Part shown: one piece after another, positions 45,440-54,893 of the stretch
Layout of the letters: each line of letters begins with the position of its first letter
Numbering within the stretch: position 1 is the stretch's first letter
Assembly (NCBI GenBank): GCA_026398255.1
Contig: JAPLTG010000019.1
Coordinates: forward strand, 1-64,000
Length of the DNA stretch: 64,000 nt
Origin: Verrucomicrobiota bacterium
GTDB taxonomy: Bacteria > Verrucomicrobiota > Verrucomicrobiia > Chthoniobacterales > Terrimicrobiaceae
Reading direction: 5' to 3'
Notes under the pieces: generated by a model
Seen by the model: only the letters and a program-made list of their open reading frames with translations
Told to the model about the DNA's origin: nothing
Database searches by the model: none
Position numbers and translations under genes: made by a program

Positions 45440-46459
45440 TCAGGACTCTTCGGGTGCGCGGGCCTCGAGGGCCTTCACGCGATTGTAAAGTTTCCGGATA
45501 TTTCTCAGGAGGGCGTAGTTTTCCTTGTATTCGCGGATGGGCTGGGCCGGGGCACCGAACATGATGGTGTTCGGTGGCACATTTTTGGCGAGGCCGGACA
45601 TGGCGCCAATCATCACCTTGTCGCCGATCTCGATGTGACCGCTCAGGCCGACCTTGCCGGCGAGTGTGACATAGTTGCCGATGCGGGTGCTGCCAGAGAT
45701 GCCGACCTGGGCGCAAAGGATGCAATGCTCGCCAATGGTCACATTGTGGCCGATTTGGACGAGGTTATCGATTTTGGTGCCCTTCTGAATCCAAGTGCGG
45801 CCGAAGCGGGCGCGGTCCACAGCGGAGTTCGCACCGATCTCGACATCATCGTCGATCTGAACGGTGCCGGTTTGAGGGATTTTCTCCTGACGACCGTCTC
45901 GGAATTCGTAGCCGAACCCATCCGCGCCGATGACGACGCCGGAGTGGAGGATGACGCGGTTCGCAATGGTGCAGCGTTCGCGGACGGTCGAGTGGGGGTG
46001 TAGGTGGCAATCCTCGCCGAGGGTGGTTTCCTGGCCCACGAAGGCATGGGGGCCGAGGATGGTGCGGGCGCCGATGACAGCGTCTTTTTCCACTACGCTA
46101 TAGGCCCCGATCGAGCAGCCCTCGCCGATCTTTGCGGAGTCGGCAATCACGGCGGTCGGGTGAATGCCGGGCGGGAATTTCAGCGGCTCGGGAGTGAAAA
46201 ACGGAAGCAGGGCGGCAAAAGCTCCGGCGGGATTTTCGATCGGCACGCAACGCGGCGGCACGGGTTCGTTGAATCCCTCGGGAACGAGGACCACCGACGC
46301 GCGGGTTTTACGCAGCGCGCCGATGTATTTTGGATTTCCGAAAAACGAAAGATCGCCGGGGTTGGCGTCTGCCAGCGAGGCGACGCCACGGATGTCGATC
46401 TCTGCCAGATCGGGGTCGAGCTGAACACCGAAGCGTCCAGCCAAATCGCCGAGTTTCAT
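45440..46459 (-). CDS. lpxD: UDP-3-O-(3-hydroxyacyl)glucosamine N-acyltransferase
   Basis: 339 aa, family length. N-terminal uridine-binding domain (GVASLADANPGDLSFFGNPKYI) and a left-handed beta-helix of hexapeptide repeats (IGEGCSIGAYSVVEKDAVIGARTILGPHAFVG...). The catalytic His segment LVQIGHNVTIGEHC is present. Catalyses the third step of lipid A biosynthesis, acylating the 2-amine from hydroxyacyl-ACP. Start overlaps the skp stop (TGATG). The bamA-skp-lpxD order is the classical envelope cluster. Confidence 0.95.
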   Translation of the reverse strand: MKLGDLAGRFGVQLDPDLAEIDIRGVASLADANPGDLSFFGNPKYIGALRKTRASVVLVPEGFNEPVPPRCVPIENPAGAFAALLPFFTPEPLKFPPGIHPTAVIADSAKIGEGCSIGAYSVVEKDAVIGARTILGPHAFVGQETTLGEDCHLHPHSTVRERCTIANRVILHSGVVIGADGFGYEFRDGRQEKIPQTGTVQIDDDVEIGANSAVDRARFGRTWIQKGTKIDNLVQIGHNVTIGEHCILCAQVGISGSTRIGNYVTLAGKVGLSGHIEIGDKVMIGAMSGLAKNVPPNTIMFGAPAQPIREYKENYALLRNIRKLYNRVKALEARAPEES

Positions 46460-47046
46460 CAGGGAGTGGCTGGTTTGGCGTCCTTGTTCAGGGTCTCGAT
46501 GATGGACTTGCTGAAATCGAGTTCGGCCTTCGAGTAAATGACGACGGGCACCTGGCCCATGCTCATGCCGGATTTGTCGAGGACGACATCGTAACCCGCA
46601 TTTTTGATCTGCTCGTTCACGATTTTCATGATGTCGTCGATGATGTCTTTGCGCATCCGGATGAATTGCTCCTGGAGTTGGCGCTCACGGGTTCCACGGA
46701 ACTCCGCGATCTCGCGGTCGAGGTTGCGCGCTTCGGCGATCTTCTGGTCACGGGCTTTCGAGGACTTGTCTTTGGCATCCTTGCTGAGCTCGGGTTTTTC
46801 GAGATCGACATTGAGTTTGTTGATCTCATCCATCGCCTTTTTCAGGGTCTCGAGGCGACCGTCGAGTTCGGTCTTTGCGGCGGCGCGGGCTTCGTTGAGC
46901 TTGGCCTCAGCGTCCTTCGTGCGGTGGTATTGGGTGAAAATGGCATTCATATCGAGAATGCCGATCTTTCCCTGCGCTTGGGCGGTCGGGGTGAAGGCTA
47001 GAGTGGCGGTGGCGACCATGACGGCCGGAAGAAGGAATTTAAGCAT
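46459..47046 (-). CDS. skp: Periplasmic chaperone of the OmpH/Skp family
   Basis: 195 aa with signal peptide MLKFLLPAVMVATATLAFTPTAQAQ. The N-terminal KIGILDMNAIFTQYHRTKDAEAKLNEA is the OmpH start; a charged alpha-helical tentacle region follows and the C-terminal strand includes AGYDVVLDKSGMS. Skp holds unfolded outer-membrane proteins for BamA. It lies between bamA and lpxD. Confidence 0.88.
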   Translation of the reverse strand: MLKFLLPAVMVATATLAFTPTAQAQGKIGILDMNAIFTQYHRTKDAEAKLNEARAAAKTELDGRLETLKKAMDEINKLNVDLEKPELSKDAKDKSSKARDQKIAEARNLDREIAEFRGTRERQLQEQFIRMRKDIIDDIMKIVNEQIKNAGYDVVLDKSGMSMGQVPVVIYSKAELDFSKSIIETLNKDAKPATP

Positions 47047-47144
47047 TGGTGTTGGTATTTTGGTTTGTGTTTGGAAAAAACAAACAGGCGGTTGAATAAA
47101 TGCCGCACGGTCTTGGGGTCAAGACCGCTCTGGCTGCGCTGTTC

Positions 47145-49544
47145 TTAGAATTGGTAGCCGATGTTGAAGTTGAACTTGCCTGGAGGGCCGTTCCAAGTGT
47201 CGTAAACGACTGGGATACCGTAATCCACGCGGATCGGGCCGATCGGCAGGTCGAGGCGCAGGCCGATACCGATATCGACATTGTAGTTCGATGTTCCGAA
47301 ATCGTAGGAGTCGGCATTCACGAAACCGGCGTCGCTGAAGACCGCGCCGCGGACTCGGCTGATGATCGGGAAGGTGAGTTCCAGCGTGATGTAGCCGAGG
47401 GAATTACCGCCGATGGGGTTGTCGTCGGCATCCACGGGGCCAACTTCGCGGAAGTTGAAGCCGCGCATGTTATTCGCGCCGCCCAAGTAGAGGCGGTCGA
47501 AAATCGGCACGCCGTTTCCGTAGCCATCGTCATCACCGGATTGGTTCGGGCCCCATCCGTCGGTGACGGCGAGTTGGCCTTTGGCGAGGAAGATCAAATC
47601 CCACGGCAGCGGGATGTATTTCGCCGCTTCAAGCGAGATGCCGTAATCCTGCACCGTGCCGCCGAGGAAGCCGCCGGCAACGAAGCCGGTGAGTTCGACG
47701 AGTTCGCCTTTGCGGGTGAGGAAAAGGCTGTCGCGAGTATCCCAGACGAGCGAGCTGGTGAGTGCGCTCTTGTAGTAGGTGCCCTCGGAATCCTGAATGA
47801 CTGGACCAACTTGGCCGTTTCCGCTGAATCCTCCGAAGGCGGAGGAACCGTAGGGATCCACGATGTCGCCCACATCATAAATGACAATGCGCTCGAAGCG
47901 GTATTCGTTCCGGAGCGAGAGGGCGCGCCAGACTTGTTGGCGGGTTTGGAGCGCGAAGCCTGCATTTTCCTGAGCGTAAACTTCGGAGAGGAAGTCCGCA
48001 TTGCGGTAGTAGGCCTCGACACCTGCGGAGAGTTTGTAGCCCAGGAACCATGGCTCGGTGAGGGATGCCACGAAGTCCTGACGCAGGAGACCGTATTGCG
48101 CGCGGATGCGGAAACGCTGTCCGCCGCCGGTGAATCGAGGCCAGTTCATAACATCGAAGTTCGACTGCTGGAGTTCCGCAAAACCGATCAAGCTATCGAT
48201 CGTGCTGAAGCCGGCGCCGAAGTTGAACGAGCCGGTGCGTTTTTCCTCCACGATGACATTGAGGTCCTTGCGGCCGGGCACGATGGTGTCGGTCGGCTGG
48301 GTCTCGACGCGCTCGAAGTAGTTCAAATTCTCCAAGCGCTTTTTGCTGATGTCCACGAGTGTGGTGTCGTAGACCTCGCCGGGTTTGACGGCCAACTCGC
48401 GCCGGATCACGCGGTCCTGCGTGCGGGTGTTGCCTTGGATATTGACGAGGTTCAGGTAGGATTGAACCCCCTCGTCGATCGAGTAGGTGAGATTCACCGC
48501 GCCGGGGCCGGCGGGGAGGACTTCGGGCACGGCCGTCATGTCCACATAACCGCGGCTGCCATAGAAATCACGAATCGCCTTGAGGTCATCGCCCATGCCT
48601 TTGGGAGTGAAAAGCTGGCCGGCGTTCATTTTGAGCTGACCCACAATCTCGCCCTCGGGAGCGATATTCACCCCATTGATGCTGACTTGGTTCACGCGGT
48701 ATTCGGTGCCCTCGCTGATCGTCACGATCAACTCCACGCCCTCGCCTGCGAGCGGCTGGGTCTGGATTTCCGAGACATCCACATCGGCGAAACCACGGTT
48801 CTGGTAGAGGGATTGGATGGCGACACGGTCATCTTCGACTTGGGAGGCTTCGAGGCGACCGCTCTTGTTGAAGAAGGTCAAAAGATTGAGCGTCTTTGTC
48901 TTCATCACCTTGCGGAGGTCGCGGTCGAGGACCGAGTCGTTGCCGATGAAAGTGATTTTTTTGACGACGAGCTTCGGTCCCTCGGTGATGGCGAAAATCA
49001 GGCGGGCGCGGTTCTGGCCGGGGATGTCCTGCACGCGGTATTGCACATCGACATCGGCGTAGTTGCGGTCGTTATAGAGTTCGAGGACCTTCTGGCGGTC
49101 CTGCTCGATGCGCTCCTCGTCCACCACATCGCCGGGTTTGACTTTCAAATCGCGGCGCACGCGGTTGAGGGGAATCTGCTCTGCTCCTTCGATGATGACT
49201 TCTTCCAGGACAGGCCGGCCTTGGAGGAGAACCGTGACGCGAACGCCATTCCCAAGCGGCTCGGCGAACAAACGCACATTCGACACGCCGCCTGTTTGAT
49301 ACAAGGCGCGGACATCTTGCTCGGCGGTGCGCTCGCTGTAGGGTTGGCCGACTTTCGTGGCGAGGTTCGCCAGCACGCGGTCTTTGGAAATACTCGGCGC
49401 TCCGACGGTTTCCACCACGATGTCATTCACGATCGGGCCGGTTTGTTCCGTGGGTTCCTGGGCTTTTGATGGAGGTATGAGAACGGCCAGAAAGGCGAAA
49501 GCGAGGGCGGTGAGAAGAAGGAAAGGGCGGCGGTTGTTTTTCAT
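47145..49544 (-). CDS. bamA: Outer-membrane protein assembly factor BamA
   Basis: 799 aa from ATG at 49544 (MKNNRRPFLLLTALAFAFLAVLIPPSKAQ signal); an upstream frame to 49616 is not plausible. Five POTRA domains (first VNDIVVETVGAPSISKDRVLANL; fourth/fifth around YLNLVNIQGNTRTQDRVIRRELAVKPGEVYD) precede a C-terminal beta-barrel (FNFGAGFSTIDSLIGFAELQQSNF) with the VRGF-like loop seen as NMRGFNFREVGP. It ends in a C-terminal Phe (GYQF). It inserts barrels into the outer membrane. 98 bases separate it from skp. Confidence 0.95.
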   Translation of the reverse strand: MKNNRRPFLLLTALAFAFLAVLIPPSKAQEPTEQTGPIVNDIVVETVGAPSISKDRVLANLATKVGQPYSERTAEQDVRALYQTGGVSNVRLFAEPLGNGVRVTVLLQGRPVLEEVIIEGAEQIPLNRVRRDLKVKPGDVVDEERIEQDRQKVLELYNDRNYADVDVQYRVQDIPGQNRARLIFAITEGPKLVVKKITFIGNDSVLDRDLRKVMKTKTLNLLTFFNKSGRLEASQVEDDRVAIQSLYQNRGFADVDVSEIQTQPLAGEGVELIVTISEGTEYRVNQVSINGVNIAPEGEIVGQLKMNAGQLFTPKGMGDDLKAIRDFYGSRGYVDMTAVPEVLPAGPGAVNLTYSIDEGVQSYLNLVNIQGNTRTQDRVIRRELAVKPGEVYDTTLVDISKKRLENLNYFERVETQPTDTIVPGRKDLNVIVEEKRTGSFNFGAGFSTIDSLIGFAELQQSNFDVMNWPRFTGGGQRFRIRAQYGLLRQDFVASLTEPWFLGYKLSAGVEAYYRNADFLSEVYAQENAGFALQTRQQVWRALSLRNEYRFERIVIYDVGDIVDPYGSSAFGGFSGNGQVGPVIQDSEGTYYKSALTSSLVWDTRDSLFLTRKGELVELTGFVAGGFLGGTVQDYGISLEAAKYIPLPWDLIFLAKGQLAVTDGWGPNQSGDDDGYGNGVPIFDRLYLGGANNMRGFNFREVGPVDADDNPIGGNSLGYITLELTFPIISRVRGAVFSDAGFVNADSYDFGTSNYNVDIGIGLRLDLPIGPIRVDYGIPVVYDTWNGPPGKFNFNIGYQF

Positions 49545-49599
49545 GGTCGAATGGGTCGCCTTCGGACGGAATAGCAAGGCGTCGGTGGGATTAACGAAT

Positions 49600-49646
49600 G
49601 CCCTCGGGCAGGTCAAGAAACCCGTGTCTGGGAGAGGGCTTTTTTA
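49600..49646 (+). terminator. Terminator-like hairpin reading toward the K+ channel gene, without an upstream plus-strand gene
   Basis: GCCCTC (49600-49605) pairs with GAGGGC (49634-49639), directly followed by a run of six Ts. No plus-strand gene precedes it: bamA lies on the other strand and starts at 49544. It may protect the bamA promoter region from read-through or be a relic. Confidence 0.3.
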
Positions 49647-49694
49647 TTCCCGCAAAATCTCCGGCTCAAGTGATGGGATTCTGCTCCGGTGAAA

Positions 49695-50210
49695 TTAGGC
49701 GTCAGGCTTTTCCTTGGGAGCCTTGAGACGGTGCGGGTGGAAAACGGTGATGATGCTCATGAGCACCGAAGTCGTCCAAGCGATGCAAAACATCCCCGAG
49801 AGGGCGATCACGGCGGTGATGGCGTTCCAAGCCGGCGGCATGATGTCCTCCCCGTAGCCAAGGGTGGTGTAGGTGCTGCCGCTGAAATACAGCGCCTGCG
49901 AGATGTTCTTCACCAGCCCACTCCAGACCAGTGCGTAGGCCCAAATGACAATATCCACCAGATGCGAGGTGAGGATTAAAACCATCGTCAGGTAAAGAAA
50001 CGGACGCGCCATCCAGGGCCCCTTTTTGTCGCGAATCGGCATGGTGAAATGAATGTGGATCCACTGCACGATCTCTGAAAACACCGCGTGGTTCGACAGG
50101 ATGATAATCATCACCATTCCGCCAAAAAGGACCGGCGAAATGGACGATGCGAGGACTTCGGTGTCTTGGATCACCGGCTCGATGGGAAGATTGGAAACGG
50201 CGTCAGGCAT
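49695..50210 (-). CDS. Two-transmembrane potassium-channel-type membrane protein
   Basis: 171 aa. The ion-channel pore segment SQALYFSGSTYTTLGYGEDI has a canonical K+ selectivity filter (TTLGYG, residues 115-120). It is flanked by helices at about 72-97 and 128-155, with an additional helix near 28-46. Ion_trans_2-like. No RCK/TrkA domain is fused. It follows the HlyD-type gene by 3 bases, so it is probably the last gene of that operon; why a K+ channel sits there is unclear. Confidence 0.82.
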   Translation of the reverse strand: MPDAVSNLPIEPVIQDTEVLASSISPVLFGGMVMIIILSNHAVFSEIVQWIHIHFTMPIRDKKGPWMARPFLYLTMVLILTSHLVDIVIWAYALVWSGLVKNISQALYFSGSTYTTLGYGEDIMPPAWNAITAVIALSGMFCIAWTTSVLMSIITVFHPHRLKAPKEKPDA

Positions 50211-50213
50211 TTT

Positions 50214-51074
50214 TCACTCGCCGGTCATGGCGATCGAGACGGTTTGGCCGATGCGGAGGGGAATCGGTGGCTGACCGGTCGCGCGCACACGGACGGGAAA
50301 GCGGTTCGGCAAACGCACCCAATCCACGGTCTGGCCGACTTTCGGGAGGAGTTCCACGGTGGAGCCGTTCTCGTCAAAAATACCCCAAGCCGTGCTGTCC
50401 ACCACACCCTCGAAAGGTTGGTTTTCACGACCAATGAATGTGATCTTCGCTTTGCCGCCTTCTTTCACATGGTGGAGCTGGGTTTCCTTGAAATACGCGG
50501 CGATCCAGAACGAGGAAATATCCACGAGCGCGAGGAGTTGCTGGCCGGCGTAAACATAGGTGCCGGGCGAGGTGTTCACATTGGTGAGATACCCATCCAC
50601 GGGCGCGACGATTTTCGTGTAGGAAAGATTGAGGCGGGCGAGTTCGAGATCGGCGGCGGCAGCAGCGACATTTGCCGTGGCGGCCGCGAGCGAGTCCTGC
50701 GCGTTTTGCAGATCACGGAGGTCGGTGACCTTGGTTTGATAAAGTGCAGATTGGCGCTGGAGTTCCTGCTGCGCCTGAATCTGCGCGGCTTGGGCTTGCT
50801 GGAGCTTCGCGGCGCATTGGTCCGCGGCAGCCTTATAGGTCGAGGGATCGACCTCGAAAAGCAGGTCGCCTTTTTTCACTGGTTGGTTGTCGCGGACGGG
50901 AAATTGCACGATTGGCCCAGCCACGCGGCAGGCGATGCCGACCACATTGGCGCGCACCTGGCCATCGCGCGTCCAAGGTTTTGTCGTGTAGCGTTGATAC
51001 ATCCCTAGCGCGGCCACCGCCGCAAGGATGATCACGATCGCAGTCAGTAAATAGGCAGAGGAAGTGGGCTTCAT
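50214..51074 (-). CDS. HlyD-family efflux adaptor (AaeA/EmrA-like)
   Basis: 286 aa from ATG at 51074, which overlaps the upstream stop (ATGA); a longer frame to 51338 is rejected. One N-terminal helix (AYLLTAIVIILAAVAALGMY), biotinyl/lipoyl half-motifs (RVAGPIVQFPVRDNQPVKKGDLLFEVDPSTY; IVAPVDGYLTNVNTSPGTYV), a coiled-coil hairpin (AAKLQQAQAAQIQAQQELQRQ) and a C-terminal beta domain. With DUF1656 and the divergent FUSC protein this is an Aae-like aromatic-acid efflux set. Confidence 0.88.
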   Translation of the reverse strand: MKPTSSAYLLTAIVIILAAVAALGMYQRYTTKPWTRDGQVRANVVGIACRVAGPIVQFPVRDNQPVKKGDLLFEVDPSTYKAAADQCAAKLQQAQAAQIQAQQELQRQSALYQTKVTDLRDLQNAQDSLAAATANVAAAAADLELARLNLSYTKIVAPVDGYLTNVNTSPGTYVYAGQQLLALVDISSFWIAAYFKETQLHHVKEGGKAKITFIGRENQPFEGVVDSTAWGIFDENGSTVELLPKVGQTVDWVRLPNRFPVRVRATGQPPIPLRIGQTVSIAMTGE

Positions 51075-51277
51075 GGCGCAAGGAGTATTCCGAAAACCGA
51101 GCCGAGCAGAACGGACAGCGCGATGAAGAACAGCGGCAGGTTCCAGAGGAAGCGCGTGAGGCGAAGTCGCTCGAGGACGAAGATGACAATCCAAGCGGCG
51201 ACGAAACCGAGCGCGCTGATGACCATGCCCCAAGGCAAGAGGAATTCCCCAATCGCAATCTCGGCGGTTTTCAACAT
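51071..51277 (-). CDS. DUF1656 (AaeX-like) small membrane protein
   Basis: 68 aa from ATG at 51277. Two helices (LLPWGMVISALGFVAAWIVIFVLERL; WNLPLFFIALSVLLGSVFGIL) with the Leu-Arg-Phe-Leu-Trp-Asn-Leu-Pro-Leu-Phe spacing of DUF1656. It overlaps the adaptor gene by 4 bases and is 75 bases from the divergent FUSC gene. Partner proteins AaeA/AaeB make an exporter; DUF1656's role is unknown. Confidence 0.82.
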   Translation of the reverse strand: MLKTAEIAIGEFLLPWGMVISALGFVAAWIVIFVLERLRLTRFLWNLPLFFIALSVLLGSVFGILLAP

Positions 51278-51352
51278 GGTCAACACGGCGGATCATGTTC
51301 TTCCACGCCTTTGCCGTGGACGCAAGCCCCCGCCGCACCTAGCCTCCGCTGC

Positions 51353-53554
51353 GTGGAATCGACCTCTCGCCAAAGCGCGTTGTCCAAACTCGGTGCAACT
51401 GTGGACCTCGAAGGGGCGGCGCTTGGCCTGCAAATGGCCATCTCCGTGGTCGCAGTGCTGTTTTTGGCCCTCTTCATTCGGCTCGAATATCCCACCTGGG
51501 CGGTTTTCACCGTCCTCATGCTCAGCATGGCGAACTATGTCGGCGCGGTGCAGGAAAAAGCCGCACTGCGTCTGATCGGAACGATTATTGGTGGCGCGCT
51601 GGGATTTTTGGCGACCGGGGCGCTCCAGCAATCGCCGATGCTTTACCTGCCGCTCACTTTTATCGTGGTGGCATTTTCCGTCGCTATGTTCGGCCAATCC
51701 CGCGCGCCGTATGCGTTTTTCCTGGCCGGGATGACCTACATCGTGATCGCGTCCAACAGCCAAACCGACCCCGCAATGGCATCGCACTACGCGCTGCTGC
51801 GGATTGAAGAGGTCGGACTCGGCGTTGTGGTGAGCATGGTCGTGCAGGTCGTGGTTTTTCCGCGTTACGCCGTCACTGCGTTCCGGAAACTGGTGCGCGC
51901 CTCGCTGGCGGAAATTGCCGACATGCTCCCACTCGTCGCCGGCCGGTTTGCGGGAACAAACGCCGATTTTGGCCAGGCTATGCGGGACTTCCCTGCGAAA
52001 TCCACGCAGATGCGAATGATGCTCCGGTTTGGCGCAATGGAAAGCAGGTCGTTCCGTCGCGACATCGTTCGGAATACACAAAAAGTCAGCCACCTCAACA
52101 TCGCCGCTGCCCTCGCCCGATCGAGTGGTTGGAGTGATCCCGCCCCCGAACCGCATCGAACTGCTCTGAGCGGAATCGTCGCGGATATTACCGGGATGCT
52201 GCGAGAGGGATTTCTCGCCCTCGAGGACGACAAGCCGCTTTCTGAAACATGGAAAACCGGCCTCGCGGAACTTTGGTCCCGCCTTGATGCGAAAATTACG
52301 GAGATTCGTGCCCAGCCGGACTCGAAAAACCTTCCCGCCTTCGAAACGGCGGGCATCTCGATTCATCTCCTGAATCTCCGCGAACTCTCCGAGCTCGTCC
52401 TCGAGATGGATCGCCTGAATCACACCGAGCCAGAAAACAACACTCGCTCCGAAAGCCTCTCGCTCGCGCCCGCCTGGCCAAGCATGCCTTGGATCCATCG
52501 TGGCATCCGCGCGGCCATCGCCACCGTTTTCGCTCTTGTGGTCGAGAACTGGCTCAACCCGCCCGGCGGCACAATGATGCTGCTTGTCGTTTATACATTC
52601 ACGGCGCTGAACGCCATGAGTCCCGATGAATCGGGCGACAGGCCCGCTTTTCGCCAAGTCCTCGTATTCTTTTTTGTGATGGCCGGAGCCTCGATCCTCC
52701 TGCTCGCCACAACCCCAATGATGGCCAGTTACTCTGTGCTGAACATCGTCATCGCGGCCTGGGCATTTCTATTTGGATATTGGTTTCACCGGGCCGGCGG
52801 TGTGTCGGTGCCCCTTATCTTCTCTTTCATGCTTCTGGTCGGCGTCGTTTCTTTAAATCCTCAACAACCCGTCGGATTCCAATCCATCTCCGGCTTCTTT
52901 TTTGGATTCATGAACGGGTTGGTGATCTCCGCCGTCGCTCAGCGCCTGCTCTGGCCCGTCCTTCCGCAAAAAAATCTCGGCACCGGCTTGCAGCGCTACC
53001 TTACAACGATGCTCGAGGGAATCGATAGCGGCATGGCGAGCCTCCCGCTCTGGCGCCGCGCCGAGCACGCGCTTTTTCCAGCCAAGGGAAAAAAAGCGAT
53101 CGCTTTGATGGCCGGGCCGACCTGTCCGCCTGAGGAGGTCCGGCGCCTGGAGGAATTCCTCAACACACTCCAGGAACTCTCGTGGGAATTCTCCCTCTGC
53201 ACCGGACGCCTGAAGCCAATCCTTCCGCCGGAGTTCGCGGATCGCGGGGGCAAGTGGATCATGGAAGCCCGGGGAATCTTTCGGTCAGTTTTGACCGAAC
53301 TCTCGGACTCGATTGCCTCCGCCCGCCAACCACGTGACCTCGGCCCAGCCATCGATCAGGAGCTTCTCGAGTGGGATAAGTGGATGGACTGGCTCCGCCC
53401 CGCCATTCGCGAGCACCAAACTCCCATCGAAACCTCCATCCAGCTCATGGGATTTTCCTCCCGATTCCGCGCCGCAATGCTCGCTCTCCGCCGTGCCCTC
53501 GATCAGGCCCGAGGCCTGCACCTCCGCGACTACATGGGCGATGTTTCTGTTTAA
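51353..53554 (+). CDS. FUSC-family inner-membrane transporter (AaeB-like)
   Basis: 733 aa from GTG at 51353; TTG at 51311 is a less likely extension of low-complexity sequence. FUSC features: two blocks of membrane helices (first from LEGAALGLQMAISVVAVLFLALFIRLEYPTWAVFTVLMLSM; second from GIRAAIATVFALVVENW) separated by a cytoplasmic helical domain. With the divergent adaptor it would form an aromatic carboxylic acid-type exporter; the substrate is unknown. Confidence 0.87.
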   Translation: MESTSRQSALSKLGATVDLEGAALGLQMAISVVAVLFLALFIRLEYPTWAVFTVLMLSMANYVGAVQEKAALRLIGTIIGGALGFLATGALQQSPMLYLPLTFIVVAFSVAMFGQSRAPYAFFLAGMTYIVIASNSQTDPAMASHYALLRIEEVGLGVVVSMVVQVVVFPRYAVTAFRKLVRASLAEIADMLPLVAGRFAGTNADFGQAMRDFPAKSTQMRMMLRFGAMESRSFRRDIVRNTQKVSHLNIAAALARSSGWSDPAPEPHRTALSGIVADITGMLREGFLALEDDKPLSETWKTGLAELWSRLDAKITEIRAQPDSKNLPAFETAGISIHLLNLRELSELVLEMDRLNHTEPENNTRSESLSLAPAWPSMPWIHRGIRAAIATVFALVVENWLNPPGGTMMLLVVYTFTALNAMSPDESGDRPAFRQVLVFFFVMAGASILLLATTPMMASYSVLNIVIAAWAFLFGYWFHRAGGVSVPLIFSFMLLVGVVSLNPQQPVGFQSISGFFFGFMNGLVISAVAQRLLWPVLPQKNLGTGLQRYLTTMLEGIDSGMASLPLWRRAEHALFPAKGKKAIALMAGPTCPPEEVRRLEEFLNTLQELSWEFSLCTGRLKPILPPEFADRGGKWIMEARGIFRSVLTELSDSIASARQPRDLGPAIDQELLEWDKWMDWLRPAIREHQTPIETSIQLMGFSSRFRAAMLALRRALDQARGLHLRDYMGDVSV

Positions 53555-53614
53555 AAAAATGACCCCGAATCCGCGTTGCCGCTGCAGGAATTTTTTCTAT
53601 ATAGTCCCCCGCTC

Positions 53615-54775
53615 ATGAATATTTCAAAATCGGCTTTTGCGAGAGAGGGAGTCCTCGGCCCTGACGGTCTGGCCGCGTGCAAATTTCTCGTGATCGACGA
53701 CAGCCGCATGATCCGGCTCACGATCTCGAAGCACCTCCGCCAACTCGGATTTGAATCCATCGACGAAGCCGACAACGGCGCTGCTGGCATCGAGCTTCTC
53801 CGCACCGGCAAAGACTACGACCTCGTCCTGCTCGACCTCGAAATGCCCGGCATGAACGGCTTCGAGTTCCTGAAAATCGTCAAGTCCGACCCCGCCCTCC
53901 GCTCCGTGCCCGTCATCGTCGTCTCCGCGTCCGAGCAGCTCTCTGCCGCCATCCAGTGCATCTCCGATGGCGCCGAGGATTTTCTCAACAAACCCTTCGA
54001 CCCTGTTCTCCTCCGCGCCCGCGTCTTTTCCACGATCGAAAAAAAACGCCTCCGCGACACCGACCGCCAACTCCTCCAAGAGCTGGAAACCGAAAAATCC
54101 CTCCTCGTCCAAGAAAAGGAAAAATCCGAGCAGCTCCTGCTCAATGTGCTCCCCCAAGCCATCGCAGCCCGCCTCAAGAACGGCGAAAAAGTCATCGCCG
54201 AAAAACAGGAAGCCACCACCGTGGGCTTCACCGACCTCGTCGGATTCACCCCTTACGCGCGCAACGCCGAGCCCGTCGATGTCGTCACGATGCTCAACCG
54301 GATTTTCAGCAATTTCGACCTCATGTCCGCCCGCAACGGCGTTGAGAAAATCAAGACGATCGGGGATTGCTACATGTTCGCCGCCGGCGTTCCCATTCCC
54401 ATCGAAGACCACGCCCGCCGCGTCGCCGATAGCGCCCTCGAGATGCTCAGCTTCATCGAGAGATTCAACGCCCGCTTCGGCACGGAATTCCAAATCCGAA
54501 TCGGCCTCAATTCCGGTCCGCTCGTCGCCGGCATCATCGGAAAACAAAAATTCGCCTACGACATCTGGGGCGACGCCGTGAATGTCGCCAGCCGCATGGA
54601 AAGCTCCGGTCTCCCCGGCCGCATCCACATCTCGGAAGCCACCCGCGCCGCCCTGGGCGCCGACTACGAATGCGAGGCCCGAGGTTCGATCGAGGTCAAA
54701 GGCCTCGGCCAGATCAACACCTACTTCCTCCTCTCCAAAAACGACCCCTTCCTCGACGAGGTCCCGCTCATCTGA
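53615..54775 (+). CDS. Response regulator-adenylate cyclase fusion
   Basis: 386 aa from ATG at 53615. Receiver domain 23-140: acidic pair D28/D29, phosphoacceptor D74 (LVLLDLEMPG), Ser104, K126. A signalling helix (about 145-190, LLQELETEKSLLVQEKEKSEQLLLNVLP) joins a class III cyclase domain: metal Asp207 (VGFTDLVGFT) and Asp251 (TIGDCYM), adenine-specifying K247 and D316 (YDIWGDAVNVASRME), and Arg327. These residues favour adenylate over guanylate cyclase. Phosphorylation would control cAMP synthesis. No histidine kinase is adjacent, so it is an orphan regulator. Confidence 0.9.
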   Translation: MNISKSAFAREGVLGPDGLAACKFLVIDDSRMIRLTISKHLRQLGFESIDEADNGAAGIELLRTGKDYDLVLLDLEMPGMNGFEFLKIVKSDPALRSVPVIVVSASEQLSAAIQCISDGAEDFLNKPFDPVLLRARVFSTIEKKRLRDTDRQLLQELETEKSLLVQEKEKSEQLLLNVLPQAIAARLKNGEKVIAEKQEATTVGFTDLVGFTPYARNAEPVDVVTMLNRIFSNFDLMSARNGVEKIKTIGDCYMFAAGVPIPIEDHARRVADSALEMLSFIERFNARFGTEFQIRIGLNSGPLVAGIIGKQKFAYDIWGDAVNVASRMESSGLPGRIHISEATRAALGADYECEARGSIEVKGLGQINTYFLLSKNDPFLDEVPLI

Positions 54776-54813
54776 AGGGCGTCATCCGAAAAACTCGGCA
54801 TCCCCGCCTTGTA

Positions 54814-54837
54814 GAAACGGCAGTCCTCTGCCGTTTC
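54814..54837. repeat. Perfect 10-bp inverted repeat after the cyclase gene
   Basis: GAAACGGCAG (54814-54823), TCCT loop, CTGCCGTTTC (54828-54837). It starts 39 bases after the cyclase stop. No T-run follows, so it may be a second REP-type element rather than a terminator; the GAAACGGCAG stem differs from the neighbouring 65-bp REP family. Confidence 0.55.
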
Positions 54838-54893
54838 GAAGCAAACCGCGAATAAAGCAAATCCCCGCGAATCGAAAAAATTGATAGAGGTTC

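Noticed and set aside
49600-49646. Terminator of bamA
   Set aside because: The T-run is on the plus strand and bamA is transcribed away from this site, so it cannot be the bamA terminator.
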